Source of the DNA: JACTMJ01 sp039812845
Lineage (GTDB): Bacteria > Acidobacteriota > Terriglobia > Bryobacterales > Bryobacteraceae
DNA length: 33,505 nucleotides
Assembly: GCA_039812845.1 (NCBI GenBank)
Contig: JBDIBK010000034.1
Coordinates: 1-33,505, forward strand
Direction of reading: 5' to 3'
Shown here: one piece after another, positions 15,989-24,880 of the stretch
How the letters are laid out: every line of letters starts with the position of its first letter
Numbering within the stretch: position 1 is the stretch's first letter
The notes under the pieces: model-generated
What the model saw: only the letters and a program-made list of their open reading frames with translations
Database searches by the model: none
What the model was told of the DNA's origin: nothing
Made by a program: the position numbers and the translations under genes

Positions 15989-16881
15989 TGCCCCGCCGGA
16001 GTCGGCTTGGCGGCTGGCGCGGGAGCGTCCTTCCCCTGCCCGGATTCTTCCGTCGCGCCCGCGGAAGCTGCCTCCGGCTTATGCGAGGCGTCGTGCGGCT
16101 CCGCTTTGGCATCCCCAGCGGCTGGCGCAGCATGTTCCCCTGCCTCCGCGAATCCCACAATGATCGAGACGCGCCGGTTCGAAAAGTCGAGCGGATCTTT
16201 GGGATTGCGCAAGCGTTGATCGGCGAATCCGCGAAGCTGGCTCACCTGCCCGCTTCGCAGCCCGTGCTGCGCCATAAATCGCCGCGCGGCGTTGGCGCGG
16301 TCCGTCGAGAGATCCCAGTTGTTGTAGAAGCCCGACGTCGAGTACGGCCGGGCATCGGTATGCCCCTCAAGAACCACGCGGTTCTCCAGCTTCCCGATCT
16401 CCGCGGCCAGCGCCGAGACAATCGCCTTGGCCGACGGTGTCATTTCCTTGGCTCCCGATTGAAAGAAACTGTTTCCTTCTTTGTCCACCAACTCAATTCG
16501 CAAGCCGTCCCCCGTGACGGTCATGTCCACCTGGTCCTTGAGCGCGCCCAGTTCCGGCATCGCCTTGAGCGTCTCGTTAAGCTTTTCCTTGAGCGCCGGC
16601 ATATCCTTCTTCTCCAGGAGAAGGGCGTCATGCGCATCCTTCGCGCCGATATTCCCGGTTCCGTCCTGGTTCTGAAAGCCCCTGGGGTCGGTGAAGTACA
16701 TCGAAACCGCCTTCTGGATCTCCGGGCTCGCGTTCATCAGCCACAGAACGATGAAGAGCGCCATCATCGCGGTGACGAAATCGGCGTACGCCACCTTCCA
16801 GGCCCCTCCGTGATGCCCGCCGGCCACCACTTTCTTCACGATCACGATGGGCTGGTTGTTGGTGGCGTTGCGGTTGCTCAC
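15985..16881 (-). CDS. motB: Flagellar motor stator protein MotB
   Basis: The protein has 298 residues. A short cytoplasmic N-terminus with the MotB signature GGAWKVAYADFVTAMMALFIVLWL (26-49) leads into one membrane helix; Asp34 corresponds to the essential ion-conducting aspartate of E. coli MotB. The periplasmic part holds a plug/linker and an OmpA-like peptidoglycan-binding domain (about 130-245), with VLEGHTDARPYSTSGFYNNWDLSTDRANAARR and NRRVSIIV motifs. The C-terminal 50 residues are Ala/Pro/Lys-rich and disordered-looking. The start is GTG with AGAGGAAG close upstream. It lies 33 bases after motA, in the usual motA-motB order, so both are probably cotranscribed. Confidence 0.94.
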   Translation of the reverse strand: MSNRNATNNQPIVIVKKVVAGGHHGGAWKVAYADFVTAMMALFIVLWLMNASPEIQKAVSMYFTDPRGFQNQDGTGNIGAKDAHDALLLEKKDMPALKEKLNETLKAMPELGALKDQVDMTVTGDGLRIELVDKEGNSFFQSGAKEMTPSAKAIVSALAAEIGKLENRVVLEGHTDARPYSTSGFYNNWDLSTDRANAARRFMAQHGLRSGQVSQLRGFADQRLRNPKDPLDFSNRRVSIIVGFAEAGEHAAPAAGDAKAEPHDASHKPEAASAGATEESGQGKDAPAPAAKPTPAGH

Positions 16882-16914
16882 GGTAACTTCCTCTTATCCA
16901 GCTTCACTGCGGGG

Positions 16915-17793
16915 CTACGCCGCCTCTTGCTTCGGCGCGGCACCGGCGCCCTTGCAGGCCGCTTCCAATTCGGCAAAGCTGGGGCGGACATGCGGCGGGG
17001 CCAGCCGGCGGGCATGCTCCACGGCCAGGATGGGCGCGGCCCCCTTCACCGATGCCACCAGCGCGCCCTTCAGGCACATCAGAAACTCCAGGCGCTGTTT
17101 GTTGCCTTTCTGGATGGAAGACGCCAGCGGAGACACCAGTCCGTAGCAAAACAGGATGCCCAGAAACGTGCCCACCAGCGCGGCCGCCACCTTGTGGCCA
17201 ATCTCTTCCGGCGGCCCGCCCAGCGATCCCATGGTGATCACGACACCCAGAACCGCGGCGACGATCCCCAATCCGGGCAGCGCGTCCGCCACCGTTTGCA
17301 GCGAGTGCGCCGGCTCCTCGTTCTCGTGATGATGCACTTCAAGATCGTGTTCCAGCATCTGATCCAGTTCAAACGGCTGCACATGGCCCGTCATCGTCAT
17401 GCGAAACGTATCGCAGACAAAATCCAGGGTGTAGTGATCCTTCATCAGCCAGGTGTGAGATTTGAACAGCTCGGATTCCGCCGGCTTCTCAATATCCGCT
17501 TCCAGCTTGGCCAAACCGTTCTTCCGCACATACTGAAACACTTCATAGAGCGCCTTCAGCGCCTCCAAGTAGAGCTTCTTGCTGTAAGGCGACCCTTTCA
17601 GGACGCCGAGCGCGGAGGTGATCATCCCCTTCAATACCGCCGGGGGGTTGGCAATCAGAACGGTGCCAATCGCGGCGCCAAGGATGATGACGTATTCTGC
17701 CGGCTGCACCAGAACCATCAGTTCGCCGTGCTCCATGAGAAATCCGCCGATCACGGAGCCGAACACTACCAGAATGCCGATGATGACAAACAT
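16915..17793 (-). CDS. motA: Flagellar motor stator protein MotA
   Basis: This 292-residue polytopic inner-membrane protein forms with MotB the ion-driven stator. Membrane helices lie at about 1-20, 30-50, 170-190 and 205-225 (LPGLGIVAAVLGVVITMG; LVGTFLGILFCYGLVSPLA). The long cytoplasmic loop between the second and third helices carries the rotor-interacting charged residues. The N-terminus MFVIIGILVVFGSVIGGFLMEHG and the motif PAEYVIILGAAIG are typical of E. coli-type MotA. A GGGAAGGG sequence stands upstream of the ATG. No other flagellar gene is in the window, so the motor genes are detached from any flagellar cluster. Confidence 0.94.
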   Translation of the reverse strand: MFVIIGILVVFGSVIGGFLMEHGELMVLVQPAEYVIILGAAIGTVLIANPPAVLKGMITSALGVLKGSPYSKKLYLEALKALYEVFQYVRKNGLAKLEADIEKPAESELFKSHTWLMKDHYTLDFVCDTFRMTMTGHVQPFELDQMLEHDLEVHHHENEEPAHSLQTVADALPGLGIVAAVLGVVITMGSLGGPPEEIGHKVAAALVGTFLGILFCYGLVSPLASSIQKGNKQRLEFLMCLKGALVASVKGAAPILAVEHARRLAPPHVRPSFAELEAACKGAGAAPKQEAA

Positions 17794-17926
17794 TTCCCAA
17801 AGCCCTTCCCGTCCCGAACGCCGCTGCGTACAAATGCCAGAACCGTGCGCACGAACGTCAGTTACCCATATCGGCGGGGAATGGCGGGCTTTGAGGGGAT
17901 CTGGAACGGGGAGATCGGGCGCGGTT

Positions 17927-18421
17927 CTAGAGCAGGGTTTCGTCCAGAGTGGAGGCGGCGGCCGGCGCGGGCGGAGGCGCTTCCTCCCCGCCCGTGTCCG
18001 TCGGGCGGAGAGTCCCGCTCCCGCCGGGCTTCGCGCTCAAGAAGCCATCGCGGCCCGGCGAAGCGCCATCGCGATCCCGCATCCCGCGGAAGTAGCGCTC
18101 AAACTCGGCGACGGAACCGTCGAAAAACTGCTCCATGAGTTGCGCCACCGCGAGTGCGCGGATCTCGTCGCGGTCCCGCGCCGGCGCGTAGCGGAAAGCG
18201 CGGCCGGATTTCTGGCGGGTCACCATGCCCTTCGCCGCCAAGCGCTCAAGCACGGTCATTACCGTCGTATAAGCGAGGGGCCGGGTCTCGCGCATCGCTT
18301 CCCGCACCTCCCCGACGTCCGCCTCGCCCCGCTTCCAAAGCACGGTGAGGCACGCCAGTTCCAAAGGCGGAGGAATCTCGCCCGCCGCGGAAGCGCCGCC
18401 CTTTGCCGTACGACTAGCCAT
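17927..18421 (-). CDS. BlaI/MecI/CopY-family transcriptional repressor
   Basis: The protein has 164 residues. The N-terminal winged helix (about 17-82) has the family pattern PPPLELACLTVLW, then VGEVREAM and the recognition helix LAYTTVMTVLERLAAKGMV, and ends in a wing with FRYAP. A short dimerisation region follows (about 85-118). The last 45 residues are Gly/Pro/Ala-rich and unlike the compact family members. BlaI proteins are usually released from DNA by cleavage through a BlaR1-type M56 metallopeptidase encoded next door. No such gene is here: the neighbours are motA and a YhaM-like nuclease, so its inducer and targets are unknown. Confidence 0.88.
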   Translation of the reverse strand: MASRTAKGGASAAGEIPPPLELACLTVLWKRGEADVGEVREAMRETRPLAYTTVMTVLERLAAKGMVTRQKSGRAFRYAPARDRDEIRALAVAQLMEQFFDGSVAEFERYFRGMRDRDGASPGRDGFLSAKPGGSGTLRPTDTGGEEAPPPAPAAASTLDETLL

Positions 18422-18480
18422 GAATTCTCGCTTTCAAAGCCGCTCGCGCTCGCTGCGATTCCAACCCTGCCCGTGGAGGC

Positions 18481-19620
18481 CTACGGCTCATCTCCAAGCG
18501 CACCCTGGAGTTTATCGCCAAACAGGGAATTGCTGGGGAACGCGCCGCCGCTTCGGCGCACGGCCGGGGCCTCTGTGCGCTTCCCCGAAAGCGCCGCGGG
18601 GGCGCTGGGAACCGGGCTCTCCCCGGCACTCTTGCCGGTCTCTGGTTCCGCCGACGGATGCGGGCCGTTCAGGAACAGGTCTTTCTTGAGGAACGTGCGC
18701 TCCATCGCGTAGTTGTAACCGGAGAACGAGCCTTCGCTGCGTTCATCGCGCTCCAATTGCGCCCGCATGCACTCCATCTTCGAATCCAGATCGTCGAGAT
18801 ACGAGAGCAGCAGCGCCTCGGGGAAGGCCGGCACCTTCGGCGAACCGAATTCCAGTTTGCCGTGATGGCTCAGGATCAGATGCTCCACCAGCACCGCCAG
18901 CGCCGGAGGGAAGCCGGGTGTCTCCCGCAGCTTTTCGTGCAGATACCGCACTCCAATCGCGATATGGCCCAGCAACTGGCCCACGTCGGAATATCCCAGC
19001 GCCCGCTCGTAAGTGAGTTCATCGATCTTGCCGATGTCGTGAAGGATGATGCCGGTGAGCAGCAGATCCAGGTTCACCACTGGGTAGTGCGGACCCACCA
19101 TCTTCGCCAGCGTGCAAAGCGAAAGCACGTGCTCGATCAGGCCGCCTAGATACGCATGATGAATCTGCTTCGCCGCCGGCGCCTTCTTGTACCGTTCCCG
19201 AATCGAGGCGTCATTGAAGAACGCGAGCAGCAGGGCTTTCAGATTCGGGTCCCGCATGCCGTCGATGATGCCCTTCAGCTCCGCGAACATCTCTTCGAGG
19301 TCCCGCGTGGAAGCGGCGAAGAAATCGGGCAGGTGGATCTCGCGTTCGTCGATGCGCTCCAGCGCATGAATCGTGAACTGGGGCCGTCCGTTATAGACGC
19401 TCATCACCCCTTTCACCCTCACGAAATCGCCCACCGCGAAGAGTTCGACGACCTCGCCGACGTTGTCCCACATCTTGGCGTCGATATCGCCGCTCTTATC
19501 CCCGATCGTCAGCGAGAGAAACGGCTCTCCGCTCTTCTTCTGACGAACCTCCTTGTGTTGAACCAGGAAGCAACTGCGCACAATCTGGTTTTGCTGAAGA
19601 TCTTTGACGAGAATTTTCAT
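18481..19620 (-). CDS. HD-domain 3'-5' exoribonuclease, YhaM-like
   Basis: The protein has 379 residues from the ATG at 19620; an in-frame ATG 21 bases upstream lacks a ribosome binding site. An N-terminal OB-fold (about 1-90, with FLSLTIGDKSGDIDAKMWDN and GDFVRVKG) precedes an HD phosphohydrolase domain (about 150-300). The HD domain shows HHAYLGGLIEHVLSL, LLTGIILHDIGKIDEL with His194-Asp195, GHI at 218-220 and LSHHGKLEFGSP. This layout is that of YhaM/CBF1-type exonucleases, which trim RNA or single-stranded DNA from the 3' end in a metal-dependent way. The C-terminal 70 residues are low-complexity and beyond the usual family length of about 315. It sits downstream of the surA-like gene. 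Confidence 0.88.
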   Translation of the reverse strand: MKILVKDLQQNQIVRSCFLVQHKEVRQKKSGEPFLSLTIGDKSGDIDAKMWDNVGEVVELFAVGDFVRVKGVMSVYNGRPQFTIHALERIDEREIHLPDFFAASTRDLEEMFAELKGIIDGMRDPNLKALLLAFFNDASIRERYKKAPAAKQIHHAYLGGLIEHVLSLCTLAKMVGPHYPVVNLDLLLTGIILHDIGKIDELTYERALGYSDVGQLLGHIAIGVRYLHEKLRETPGFPPALAVLVEHLILSHHGKLEFGSPKVPAFPEALLLSYLDDLDSKMECMRAQLERDERSEGSFSGYNYAMERTFLKKDLFLNGPHPSAEPETGKSAGESPVPSAPAALSGKRTEAPAVRRSGGAFPSNSLFGDKLQGALGDEP

Positions 19621-19657
19621 GAGCGATATTCCACGGTCCATCGCAGGGGCATATCGT

Positions 19658-20806
19658 CTAGTTGCTGCTCTTGGGCGCAGTCGTGGTCCCGGGAATCGGA
19701 ATCACCCAAAGCAGCCGCTTGCGGCGGGTTTGCTGGGCCACTTCTTCCTTCGAGATCGTCTCCGGCTTCAGTTCCGCCGGATCTTTCCAGGACGTGTCCT
19801 TGCCCGGAACTTCTCCGCTGTCGTGGAAGCCTTGGCGAATTTCAAGGAACGCATCGCCGCGCAGTTTGCTGAGGTATGCGCGAATTGCCGGTTGAAAGCG
19901 CGGCCCGAACAGCCGGTTCATGATCTCGTTCTCCACCACCGGCAGGGGCTGCAAGCCTGGGGAAACCTTGTCGGCCACGCGCAAGATAAGGAAGCCGTTG
20001 GGCACCTGGATGGGAGCCGTCACGAAGCCCTTGGCTTCGCTGAAGACCGCTTTCTCGATCTCCGGATTCAATTCGCCCTTCGCGAGGTATCCGAGGTTGC
20101 CGCCCTCGGGCGCCGACAGCGCGTCGGAATTCTCCACCGCCAGTTCATTGAACTTCGCGCCATTCTTCGCCTTCTGGTAGACCTCATCGGCCTTCGCCTT
20201 CAATTCCGCATCGGTGCGTTCGAGGCCGTCCTTCGACTTCTTGCCGATCAGAATTTCCTGCAGCCCCACGGATTCCTTGTCGCGGAAGAATTCATTCTTG
20301 TGCTCTTCGTAGAACTTCTCCACTTCGCTCCGGGGAATGATGATCTTTGAGCTCACTTCCTGGCCGATCACCTCCTGCTGCAGCATTCCCTGCTTCATCT
20401 TTTCGCGGTAATCCTCGATCGGCATCCCCGTCTGCGTCTGGATGAACTGGCGAAACTCTTCGGGGTCCTTGATCCCCACCTTCACCTGCATGTCCGCCAT
20501 CTGCTTGCTCACCTGGGAATCGACGCTGATGCTCAGGTCTTTCGCTTTCTGCACCAGCAGGGTCTGGTCGATTTGATCGCGCAGGACGTCGTTCTTGCGC
20601 TTCTCCGTTTGCTCGGCGATACAGGCCTTGTCGTTGCGGCACTGGGCGGCAAGCTCCTGTGAGAGGGTCTTGCGGGATTCTTCGAGATCGCCCAGCGTGA
20701 TGATATCCGCATTCACCTTGGCGACGATTTGTTCAAGCACTACGGGTTCGCCGGCGGGCAAGGCCGAAACGAGGAGCAAGAGAGCGTATCCAAGGGAAAA
20801 TCGCAT
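19658..20806 (-). CDS. SurA-like periplasmic peptidyl-prolyl isomerase/chaperone
   Basis: The protein has 382 residues. A signal peptide (residues 1-19) is followed by a SurA-type N-terminal chaperone domain beginning VVLEQIVAKVNADIITLGDLEE (22-43) and continuing to about residue 175. One parvulin (PPIC) domain spans about 180-280, with VGLQEILI, FNELAVENSDALSAPEGGNLGYLAKGEL and ILRVADK motifs. The remaining 100 residues form a helical and basic tail. E. coli SurA has two parvulin domains, so this is a single-domain relative. Its expected role is folding of outer-membrane proteins in the periplasm, relevant for the beta-barrel encoded in the same strand run. It starts 25 bases after the mfd stop codon. 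Confidence 0.88.
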   Translation of the reverse strand: MRFSLGYALLLLVSALPAGEPVVLEQIVAKVNADIITLGDLEESRKTLSQELAAQCRNDKACIAEQTEKRKNDVLRDQIDQTLLVQKAKDLSISVDSQVSKQMADMQVKVGIKDPEEFRQFIQTQTGMPIEDYREKMKQGMLQQEVIGQEVSSKIIIPRSEVEKFYEEHKNEFFRDKESVGLQEILIGKKSKDGLERTDAELKAKADEVYQKAKNGAKFNELAVENSDALSAPEGGNLGYLAKGELNPEIEKAVFSEAKGFVTAPIQVPNGFLILRVADKVSPGLQPLPVVENEIMNRLFGPRFQPAIRAYLSKLRGDAFLEIRQGFHDSGEVPGKDTSWKDPAELKPETISKEEVAQQTRRKRLLWVIPIPGTTTAPKSSN

Positions 20807-20830
20807 ATTCCTTCCATTATCTCGAAGAAT

Positions 20831-23800
20831 TTATTGGAGATCCAACAGGTAGCTTTTTACCTGGGAAAGTAGATGGCCCGGCGTATCCCAGGGTTTCAGC
20901 GGGAGCCGCAGCACCCCGGCCGGAGTGAACTGCACATCCTCCACCCGCTGCACCATGCGCATCAGGTTTTCGGGGTTCATCCGGGTCTGTGGATGAAACT
21001 TCACTTGCAGAAACTGCCCGCGCTTTTCGAGCGTTTCCACGCCCAGTTCCTTCGCGATGCTCTTGCACAGCGAAAACTCCACGAGTTGCGCCAGTTCCTC
21101 GGGCGGCGCGCCATAGCGGTCGCGCAATTCGTCCATCACCCGCTGCGCGTCCGCGGGATGAGCAATATCGGCGATCTTCTTGTAGGCGCGCAGGCGCTGC
21201 TGCTCATCTTCCACATAGCTGGCCGGGATGCGCGCTTCCAGGCCCAGGTTGATCGCCGAATGAATCTCGGGCGGCACGTCTTCGCCGCGCATCTCGCGAA
21301 CCGTCTCTTCCAGCATCGACATGAAGGCGTCGTAGCCGATCGCGTCGATATGTCCGTGCTGCTCGCCCCCCAGCAGGTTCCCCGCGCCGCGAAGTTCGAG
21401 ATCGAGCGCGGCAATCTTGAAGCCCGCGCCCAGGTCGGAAAATTCCTTCAGCGCCGCCAGGCGCTTTCTGGCGACATCGGAAAGGGTGCCGTTCGGGGGC
21501 ACCAGCAGATACGCGTAGGCGCGCCGGTTCGAGCGGCCCACTCGGCCGCGCAACTGGTAAAGCTCCGACAGCCCGAAGCGGTCCGCATTCTCGATGATGA
21601 TGGTATTGGCGGCCGGGATGTCCAGGCCGTTCTCCACGATACTGGTCGAAACCAGCACGTCGAACTCGTGCCGCATAAAGCCGAGGATCACCTTTTCGAG
21701 TTCCGCGTCCGCCATTTGCCCGTGCCCGACGCCCACGCGCGCCCCCGGCATCAATCCGCGGATGCGCGCGGCCTGCGCGAAGACGGTCTCCACCCGGTTG
21801 TGAATGACGTACACCTGCCCGCCCCTGGCCAGTTCCTGCTCGAGCGCGGTTCGAACGATGTCGTCCTCGTTGTGCGCCACTACCGTGTGAATCGAAAGCC
21901 GGTCCTTCGGCGGCGTCTCGATCACGGAAAGATCGCGGAGCCCCAGCAGGGACATGTGCAGCGTCCTGGGGATGGGCGTCGCGGACATGGCGATCGAATC
22001 CACGTTGTGCCGCAACTGCTTGAGCCTCTCCTTGTGGCGGACCCCGAAGCGCTGCTCCTCATCCACCACCAGCAGGCCCAGATCGTGAAACTGAACGTCT
22101 TTCGAGAGCAGGCGGTGGGTGCCGATCAGGATGTCCGTCCTGCCCGCCGCGAGGTCCTCGAGAGACTGCTTGATCTCTTTCGCGCTGCGGAAGCGGCTTA
22201 CGGAATCGATGCGCACCGGAAAGGCCGCGAAGCGGCGCTTGAAGGTCTCGAAATGCTGAAAGGCCAGCACCGTGGTGGGCGCCAGCACCGCCACCTGCTT
22301 GCCATCGCCCAGCGCCTTGAAGGCGGCGCGCATGGCCACTTCGGTCTTGCCGTAGCCGACGTCTCCGCACAGCAGGCGGTCCATCGGCAGTTCACTCTCC
22401 ATATCGCGCTTGATCTCGGCAATGGCTCGAGACTGGTCCTGCGTTTCCGTGTACTCGAAGGAGTCCTCGAACTCGCGCTGCCAGTTCGAATCGGCGGAAA
22501 ACGAGTAGCCGCGGGCCAATTTGCGCTGCGCGTAGAGCTTCAGGAGTTCGTCGGCCATGTCGCGCATCCGGGCCTTGACGCGGGACTTCGTGCGCTGCCA
22601 CGTCGCGCCGCCCAGCCGGTCGATCTGCGGCTTCGCCTCCCCGCCTCCGCGAAACTTCTGCACCAGATCCATGCGCGTCAGCGGCACGTAGAGCTTGCTC
22701 TCGTTGGCATACTCGATGAGCATGAAGTCCGTCTTCGCGCCATCCTGATGCACTTCTTTCAGCCCCAGGAAGCGCCCGATGCCGTGCTCCACGTGGACGA
22801 CGAAATCCCCGGGCTTGAGATCGGAAACGTCCAGCGTGAATGAGGCCAGATGCTGCCCTGGACGGGAACTGTGTTCCTCCGCCAGCGCGGAACGCTCGAA
22901 GAGATCCTCATTGCCAATGAAGGCGAGCTTCGATTCCGGCAGCAGAAAGCCGTTGGCGAGATCGCCGCGAGTGAGCAAGATCCGCGCCTGAGCGACCGTG
23001 CGGTAGTTCCGCTTGCCGAGCGTCTCCCGCGCCGGATCCTCGGCCGCGAGGTCGATCTCAAACGGGCAATCGTATTCCTCGAACACGTCCGCGATCCGTT
23101 CGAGTTCCCCCGCGTTGGCGGCGAACACGACGGTTGTGTACTCCTGCTCCCGCAGATGCCGCGCTTCCTCGATCGCTTTCGCCACCTGGCCGTGGAAGCG
23201 GAAGCCCGGCCGCGTCGCGATATGCACGCTGAGGCGGCCGCCCTCGCTTTGCCCCAGCAGTTCAAGCTGCTCCAGCACCAGGCTGGGCCGCGTTCTGGCC
23301 GAAGCAGCCCACTCTTCGTATCGCAGGTACGCGGAATCGGGAGGAATGAAACAGGATTCGGCATCCGTCAGGCGCTGCCACAGCTTCTTCGCGGCCGCCT
23401 CTGCTTGCGCGGGCTCATCCACGGCCAGCAGACCGTTCGGCATCAGGTCCATCAGGCTGTGCGTCCGCTTACGGACTGCGGGCACCGCTTGCGGCCAGCC
23501 CTCAAAGGGCGCAGCCGTGGGAACGATGCTCTCGCCGAGCGCCGTCTGCAGCTCCACGAACAGCCCATGCGATTTGGGATGCTCAAGCAGCGGCAGAATC
23601 ATGCACTCCCGCATCGGCTGCAGAGAACGCTGCGTGCCGGCGTCGAAGTGGCGCATGGATTCAATCTCGTCGCCGAAAAACTCGATCCGCACGGGGTTCC
23701 GCTCTTCCGCTGGAAACACATCGAGAATGCCGCCGCGCACGGAGTAATCGCCCACCATCTCGACCGGCTCGATGCGCCGGTAGCCAACCGCGTCGAGATA

Positions 23801-24313
23801 GGCCACCACGTCTTCGAGCAGCGCCTCCTCGCCCTCACTGAGCCTCAGCGGAAGCCGTTCGTAGAACGCCCGGTCTTCCGTGCGCATCATCGCCGCGGCG
23901 ATCGGCGCTGCCACCAGCGACGTCTGCGCCGCCGCAATGCGGTGCAAAGCGATGGCGCGCTGTTTGAGGATCGCCCCATGCGGCGATAGCCGCTGGAAGG
24001 GAAGCACATCGAGTGCCGGCAGCAGCAGCGGAGGCTTAGAGCGGTCGCTTTCCGGCAGGAACTGGGAGAATGCCAGCGCACAGCGGTGCAGCGCTTCCGC
24101 TTCCTTGTTGCTTGCCGTGATCGCCAGAACCGGGCGCTGCAGCCGCCAGGCCGCCAGGGTAAGATACAGCGCCTTCGCTTCGGCATTGAGGCCGGTGAGG
24201 AACTGCTGGACGGGCGCGCCCGCGGGCGCATTTTCAAACGCACGGATCCCTTCCGCGAAGGGTTCCTCCGCGGCCAGCGCCACCAGCAACTGCGCGATCC
24301 GATTCTCCAGCAA
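20831..24313 (-). CDS. mfd: Transcription-repair coupling factor Mfd
   Basis: This 1160-residue enzyme removes RNA polymerase stalled at DNA damage and recruits UvrA. It has the full family layout: an N-terminal UvrB-like region (1-350), a CarD-like RNA-polymerase interaction domain near 490-570 (LKPGDFVVHVEHGIGRFLGLKEV), and a RecG-like SF2 translocase. Walker A is CGDVGYGKTE (about 645) and motif II is VVDEEQRFGV (about 745). QLRGRVGRSNRRAYAYL lies near 920-940, and the C-terminal D7 domain closes the protein (ELRDRYGAPPEE). Length is normal. The start is probably TTG at 24313; no in-frame ATG lies near the expected N-terminus. It follows the heptose adenylyltransferase gene by 27 bases. 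Confidence 0.96.
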   Translation of the reverse strand: MLENRIAQLLVALAAEEPFAEGIRAFENAPAGAPVQQFLTGLNAEAKALYLTLAAWRLQRPVLAITASNKEAEALHRCALAFSQFLPESDRSKPPLLLPALDVLPFQRLSPHGAILKQRAIALHRIAAAQTSLVAAPIAAAMMRTEDRAFYERLPLRLSEGEEALLEDVVAYLDAVGYRRIEPVEMVGDYSVRGGILDVFPAEERNPVRIEFFGDEIESMRHFDAGTQRSLQPMRECMILPLLEHPKSHGLFVELQTALGESIVPTAAPFEGWPQAVPAVRKRTHSLMDLMPNGLLAVDEPAQAEAAAKKLWQRLTDAESCFIPPDSAYLRYEEWAASARTRPSLVLEQLELLGQSEGGRLSVHIATRPGFRFHGQVAKAIEEARHLREQEYTTVVFAANAGELERIADVFEEYDCPFEIDLAAEDPARETLGKRNYRTVAQARILLTRGDLANGFLLPESKLAFIGNEDLFERSALAEEHSSRPGQHLASFTLDVSDLKPGDFVVHVEHGIGRFLGLKEVHQDGAKTDFMLIEYANESKLYVPLTRMDLVQKFRGGGEAKPQIDRLGGATWQRTKSRVKARMRDMADELLKLYAQRKLARGYSFSADSNWQREFEDSFEYTETQDQSRAIAEIKRDMESELPMDRLLCGDVGYGKTEVAMRAAFKALGDGKQVAVLAPTTVLAFQHFETFKRRFAAFPVRIDSVSRFRSAKEIKQSLEDLAAGRTDILIGTHRLLSKDVQFHDLGLLVVDEEQRFGVRHKERLKQLRHNVDSIAMSATPIPRTLHMSLLGLRDLSVIETPPKDRLSIHTVVAHNEDDIVRTALEQELARGGQVYVIHNRVETVFAQAARIRGLMPGARVGVGHGQMADAELEKVILGFMRHEFDVLVSTSIVENGLDIPAANTIIIENADRFGLSELYQLRGRVGRSNRRAYAYLLVPPNGTLSDVARKRLAALKEFSDLGAGFKIAALDLELRGAGNLLGGEQHGHIDAIGYDAFMSMLEETVREMRGEDVPPEIHSAINLGLEARIPASYVEDEQQRLRAYKKIADIAHPADAQRVMDELRDRYGAPPEELAQLVEFSLCKSIAKELGVETLEKRGQFLQVKFHPQTRMNPENLMRMVQRVEDVQFTPAGVLRLPLKPWDTPGHLLSQVKSYLLDLQ

Positions 24314-24340
24314 AATGCAGCGACCGGGCCCCCGCGCCGC

Positions 24341-24808
24341 CTAACGGCCGAGAGCCACTTCCACCAAATTCGTCGTCGAGTAGCCAGGCTCCAGGGGCAG
24401 GGCTTCCACGCGCCCCCCAGCCGCCTCCACTTCTTCCCTCCCGGCAATGAAATGGGCCCAGTCCGCCCCTTTCACCAGAACATCCGGGAGCACGGCCGCA
24501 ATCAACTCGCGCGGGGTATCTTCGTCGAAGAGGACGACGGCATCCACCGCTTCGAGCTGCAAGGCGAGCCTCGCTCTCGTTCGCTCGTCCAGCATCGGCC
24601 GCGACGGGCCTTTCAGCCGCTGCACGCTGTCGTCCGTGTTGAGCGCGAGGATCAGCAGATCGCCCAGCGCTCTTGCGCGTTCGAGCAGACGCACGTGGCC
24701 CGGATGCAGAATGTCATAGCAGCCGTTGGTGAACACCACCGTCTTCCCGGCCGCCTTCCATTCAGCGCGTCTTGCAGCCAGATCTTCGCGGGAGTAAAGA
24801 ACGCTCAT
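24341..24808 (-). CDS. D-glycero-beta-D-manno-heptose 1-phosphate adenylyltransferase
   Basis: This 155-residue nucleotidyltransferase corresponds to the C-terminal half of E. coli HldE (RfaE domain 2). It makes ADP-heptose precursor from heptose-1-phosphate and ATP for the LPS inner core. The cytidylyltransferase-type HxGH motif is in FTNGCYDILHPGHVRLL (26-42). NTDDSVQRLKGPSRP (57-71) and DVLVKGADW (109-117) are also typical. The start is the ATG at 24808, in register with the family; an upstream GTG at 24856 would add 16 residues. The kinase half is not fused here and is not in the window, so it must be a separate gene. Confidence 0.92.
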   Translation of the reverse strand: MSVLYSREDLAARRAEWKAAGKTVVFTNGCYDILHPGHVRLLERARALGDLLILALNTDDSVQRLKGPSRPMLDERTRARLALQLEAVDAVVLFDEDTPRELIAAVLPDVLVKGADWAHFIAGREEVEAAGGRVEALPLEPGYSTTNLVEVALGR

Positions 24809-24880
24809 TCGACGAGTGCCTACAGTTTCAGGGTAGCAGGACAATTCGCCCCGCACGCATCCTTCTCGCTCCTTGCGCCG

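Noticed and set aside
15988..18138. 716-codon plus-strand open frame
   Set aside because: It is antisense to motB and motA, which are well supported; composition is Arg/His-rich, as expected of a shadow frame.
20873..22843. 656-codon plus-strand open frame, with another at 22850-23989
   Set aside because: Both lie antisense within mfd and are rich in His/Arg/Gln without any domain.
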